Source of the DNA: Phoebastria nigripes
Taxonomy: Eukaryota; Chordata; Aves; Procellariiformes; Diomedeidae
Assembly (NCBI GenBank): GCA_035582835.1
Contig: JAYKAV010000778.1
Location: 3,263,860 to 3,327,859 of the forward strand
Length of the DNA stretch: 64,000 nucleotides
Direction of reading: 5' to 3'
The notes under the pieces were generated by a model. That model ran no database searches, was not told the origin of the DNA, and was given only the letters and a program-made list of their open reading frames with translations. Position 1 is the first letter of the stretch, and the number at the start of each line of letters is the position of its first letter. The position numbers and the translations under genes are program-made. Positions 60,426-64,000 of this stretch are shown one piece after another.

Positions 60426-60452
60426 CTCCTAAGGTAAGGATTACCTTAGGAG
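60426..60452. repeat. Perfect 12-bp inverted repeat with 3-nt loop
   Basis: CTCCTAAGGTAA, loop GGA, then its exact reverse complement. The GGA loop leaves the two arms nearly contiguous. It is too short for a microRNA precursor and no terminator function applies in this genome. It may be the trace of a template-switch mutation during replication. Confidence 0.9.
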
Positions 60453-62939
60453 AACATAATCTCTGGGGCTTAGACCCTTCAGTAATAATGGAAAGGTAAT
60501 TTGGTCTTTCTAATACTGATGAAATCTTCCAGTAAAGAGAGGAAATGATTTATGTATAGCTAGACTGACAAATTTATATGCCTCCAAAATGCTATTGTTT
60601 TTATGTCATCTTGAACTCATACAGCTCCAGCAGTTATTTCTCCCTACAAAGATCAAACAAGTTGATCTGCCTGGGTCTTAATGGAGATTCATTTAGCATT
60701 TTAGGTTGTGAGGCTTTAGCATCTTTAATCCTTGTATTTGTATACATGGAAAGACAACCTATAACATGTTCCATTTCAAGATTAAATAATTTCCAAAGTC
60801 TTTAAGTAACCCAGATAAACGTCTAAATCTAATAATCGCTTCTAGCTTAGAATTCTACTCCAGTACACACCCAAGTAACATGTATTTTTTTTTTTCTAAC
60901 ATCATAACTCTATCAGAGAGTGAATCTAGGTCAGCAGGCAAATGGCGGAATACAAGATGGCTCTTCCAGTGTGATTTTTTAGTTTTTTCCCACTCAAGTC
61001 ATCCCTCCTGTTCAGACTCCCAGGGAGGAGGACCTGCTGACCACATCTAAACAACCCCAGCTGGCTCTGCTGCTATCGAAGCACCTTGTCCCCGAGGAGT
61101 GTGCTTATTTTTGCTCTCCTTTTTACCTTGCCTTTTTGGTGAGCAAAACTCCTGAGGAATGGACTTTCTCTTACCAGATGTGGCCAGAAAGTAAAATAAG
61201 GCCTTGAACTCAGTTTTGCATCTCCAGGTCACATTGGAGTTAGCCGCTATCTCCTACTGCACATGGGCTTGCAGTGGTTTTAAAGATCCCTAAACAAGCC
61301 AACCCATGTAACATTTCCTTCATACATCTTAATGGAGACAAGATGATCATATTATCATGGTTGAATTCATGCTTGTTAAGAATAAAACTTCAAAACTCTG
61401 AGCTTCATCTCACTAAAGCAAATCCTAATTTATACTGACCCCTGAGAACTTCATGTTATTTCTCTCTTTTTTTTCTTTTCTTTTTTTAAAATAATGCAGA
61501 AAAGATTTCCGAGTTAGGTTCAGCACCCCAGTGCTGGAGCTGTAGTGACTATTTTAAATGGTTGGTTTTCCAGAATTTTCCTAACGCTAATTTCATCTGC
61601 AATTATTATGAAGCAGCCATGATGTGCAATGATACCAAAAGTAAATGAAAAATAGTGCCATAAATATATAGATAGATCAGTAATAACTTTTAATAGCAGC
61701 TTCCAGTATTTCTCATTCTCCCCAGCAGGACTGATTTTTCAGCACTGTGTACGAAGCAACCTTTCTTAATGCTTTTCTTAATCACACTGGTATCAAAGAT
61801 TACAATATGAAACTACTTTGTTTGAGGCATTACATATTCATTTCGATTAGTGGGGAAAGAGATGGAGAGCTAAAGCTAAAATCCTACTTAATTCTTGGAA
61901 ACGCCAGCATTTTTATTCATTTCTGTGACATTACGATGTGCCATTTGTAGTTGAAATGCATTTCATAAATTATTTTTTTCAAATTAAAATCTCTATGTTT
62001 GCAAAACAGCGTATTGGAAATACACATCAGCTGTATTTTGTTTTCTAATGTATTGTAATATATGCTTACCTAATTAAAAAGAAAGCTTTAAGTATCTAAC
62101 CACAAAGATATTGGACACATTTATAAACTTTCAAAATCTGACTATATAGAGAAAAGATATTTTACTTTTGCTTAGTGTTTTGCCACTCCCCCGATGTGAG
62201 TTTAATGCTCAAACTTTTTGTGAACCAAATTCTAGGCTTAAATATTCCTTTCAATTCAAATTGACACAGCTAAGTTTATTGATATAAATATATCATATTT
62301 TTCCTGTGAGAATTTATCTCAGACTAATATTGTGTTCTATTATGGATAATTAAAGTGGCTCTAAAATATCATTTATATTAAGGGAAAAGTTAATTTACTG
62401 TGAATTTTTAACTAAAGGTCGCATTCAATATTACTTATATAAATATGCTAATGGCCTGAAAACTAATTTCTGTTAAAAAAACCCCAACATATCTTCATCT
62501 TATTAGAATTCAAAGTCTAATTAAAAAACTACAAACCCAAGACAATAAGCCAATATACAAGATTTGTTGTGGAACTAAGAAATTTGATGGCTGGAACGTT
62601 TTGATGTGCTAGCTTTTTAGCATTGCTGCTTTTTTTTTTTTTTTACATGCAAGTCATATTTCTATTTCATAGTTTNTGTTATTTCTTAGTATTAACAAAA
62701 GCTTACCAGCACTTTGGAACAATCCAAAAATAAAGATTTTGAATTTCAAAAAAAACCCAACACATACCCGAAGTATATTTTTCAAAAAAATAATACTTTT
62801 GGCAGAGACTCCATGCTAACATTATAAATTAAAAATTTCTGCAAAAGCAGTTTACTTAAGTATTATCTACTTGTCACAGTTTTTAGTAGCAATACCATTA
62901 TACTCTTGATATCTGTCATAGGAAACAACTGCTCAGTTC

Positions 62940-63340
62940 ATGTAGTTTAAACCAAATCAGGACTGAAGTGGTTTATTGATTTACTAATGACTTGTAATTA
63001 ACCTACATTCAGGATCAATACCAGTCATACTACGTACATACCCCAACACTAGACGCTTGTGAAATGTTAATAAACACCCACACGTTTCTAAACACCTTCT
63101 ACAGCTAATCCAAGAGGTTGTAGCCCAACACCCCATACCTGCAGGCTGGTGGGATGGACCCAGGAGGTCCACAGGCACACCCCAGGTGTGGGTCCCAACC
63201 CACTGTTCCCTGTGCTGACTCACGGTGTCCCACGGGGGGATGCCCTGCCTGGACCCCACTGAGGTCACAGTACAGGTGGGGTCATGCCTCACGGTGTTGA
63301 CCCAAGTTTTGATCACTGCCATTTCCATCCCAGGGAAATT
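62940..63340 (-). other. Isolated GC-rich block with 114-codon frame and poly(A) signal
   Basis: The core 63100-63310 is markedly GC-rich amid AT-rich DNA. On the minus strand one frame is open from an ATG at 63326-63328 to a TAG at 62984-62986, and AATAAA follows within about 20 nt (TTTATT on the plus strand near 62971). CTCACGGTGT occurs twice in the core. The arrangement of stop and nearby AATAAA recalls a processed transcript end or an LTR fragment, but no family, splice pattern or target-site duplication was recognised. I do not assign a product. Confidence 0.3.
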
Positions 63341-64000
63341 TTGCTGCTTTGTTTAGACTTAAAAATGATCCAAAATGTAGGATGGCAAATATTAAAATGA
63401 ATGGATGTATTTGAACCAGAGCGAAATGAACGTCCTGTTGATAATGAATGCCACAGATTTCATTTTAATATCTCAGCAGAGACACTTTTGAAGTCCTGTG
63501 CCAGCAAAGGTGCTGAATCACATTCCTTCCTAGTGAGGCAGGATTGCAGGAAAAAATTTCTGTTACTTTTAAGTTTTCTGTATAGGTCTATCCTGTACAA
63601 GATTTTTATAGTTTTCTGTACACAAATAAATTACACTGATTTGGCTACAGCATCATAATAATTACTGATGCAAAAGAAACACATGCATACAGGGAGAAAT
63701 AAGAAAGGGTAGCAGTGATCAGAAAATCTGTCAAGGGTGACAGAGGGAATAAAAAACAACCCACAACTTAAACCAGAGCCCCTTCTTTAAACTCTGGAAA
63801 TGCTTTTCACTCCATCTTTCCAAGAAGCTCATTAGCTATAAGAATATTTCACCTTCTTTGGCTTAGACAGATCTGTTATTCATTTCCACTGTTCACAATG
63901 TGAATGTAGCTTATGATACATAACACAGTTTCAGTATTTGGTGTTATCTGATTTTTTAGCCCTCCCAGAAATGTGTGCATTTATGGATCGTATCTTTATT
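63341..64000. other. No gene seen; AT-rich DNA
   Basis: An 85-codon plus frame (63401-63658) ends in a Phe/Ile/Tyr-rich stretch and shows no family features. Nothing else is recognisable to the window end. Confidence 0.65.

Larger units (their letters stand above)
52208..62939. other. No gene seen; AT-rich DNA
   Basis: Besides the T/G tract, the 60.4 kb hairpin and the possible recursive splice site, GC-richer patches occur at 58600-58870 and 61000-61260. The 105-codon minus frame 58614-58931 has no domain. T runs lie near 60030 and 62630. Confidence 0.65.

Noticed and set aside
4683..62676. Single ambiguous bases at 4683, 14991, 19991, 23063, 29692, 33164, 35178, 53419 and 62676
   Set aside because: Isolated Ns are consensus uncertainties of the assembly, not biology; only the one at 4683 affects an interpretation.
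1..64000. Bacterial-type features: operons, ribosome binding sites, CRISPR, rRNA, integrons, toxin-antitoxin pairs
   Set aside because: None seen; composition, CR1 and LTR show vertebrate nuclear DNA, where these do not apply.

Overview
The window reads as a stretch of bird nuclear genome, AT-rich and almost free of recognisable genes. Two mobile elements support this. One is a 5'-truncated CR1 LINE (27794-28341, minus strand) whose 3' end has the usual avian CR1 tail. The other is a complete solo LTR (21911-22514, minus strand) of a family I recognise from bird genomes, flanked by a 5-bp target-site duplication. The long A, T and A/C-rich tracts also fit a vertebrate intergenic or long-intron region on a large chromosome. 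Nothing looks bacterial, archaeal or phage: there are no operons, dense ORFs, CRISPR arrays or rRNA/tRNA genes. Nearly all open frames of 60-170 codons are chance frames, and several are translations of homopolymers.

Layout. 1-9 kb: AT-rich, with a G-rich block at 2.44-2.93 kb, a GC-richer block at 6.2-6.5 kb and A/C tracts at 6.5-7 kb. 9-21 kb: a T68 tract, then mostly featureless DNA. 21.9-22.5 kb: solo LTR. 23-24 kb: GC-richer blocks with a 12-bp hairpin. 27.8-28.3 kb: CR1. 28.4-42 kb: AT-rich, with A tracts at 32.0 and 33.1 kb. 42.4 kb: the most coding-like segment, a candidate 115-nt exon on the minus strand. 44.1 kb: a 146-bp A then A/C tract. 46.6-47.1 kb: a homeodomain-motif-rich block. 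53.3 kb: a T/G tract. 60.4 kb: a perfect 12-bp hairpin. 63.1-63.3 kb: an isolated GC-rich block.

No gene could be named. Several segments combine good splice acceptors and donors with open frames: minus strand 42423-42537, 15970-16065 and 1679-1845; plus strand 2134-2162, 9154-9238, 20957-20983 and 51977-52207. Zero-length acceptor/donor sites and microexon-like sites also occur. Such pairs arise by chance in 128 kb of strand-sequence, so all are low-confidence hypotheses to test with RNA-seq or alignment. The most conservative reading is one or more very long introns, or a gene desert with at most a few exons. I found no evidence for a new defence, metabolic or mobile system.
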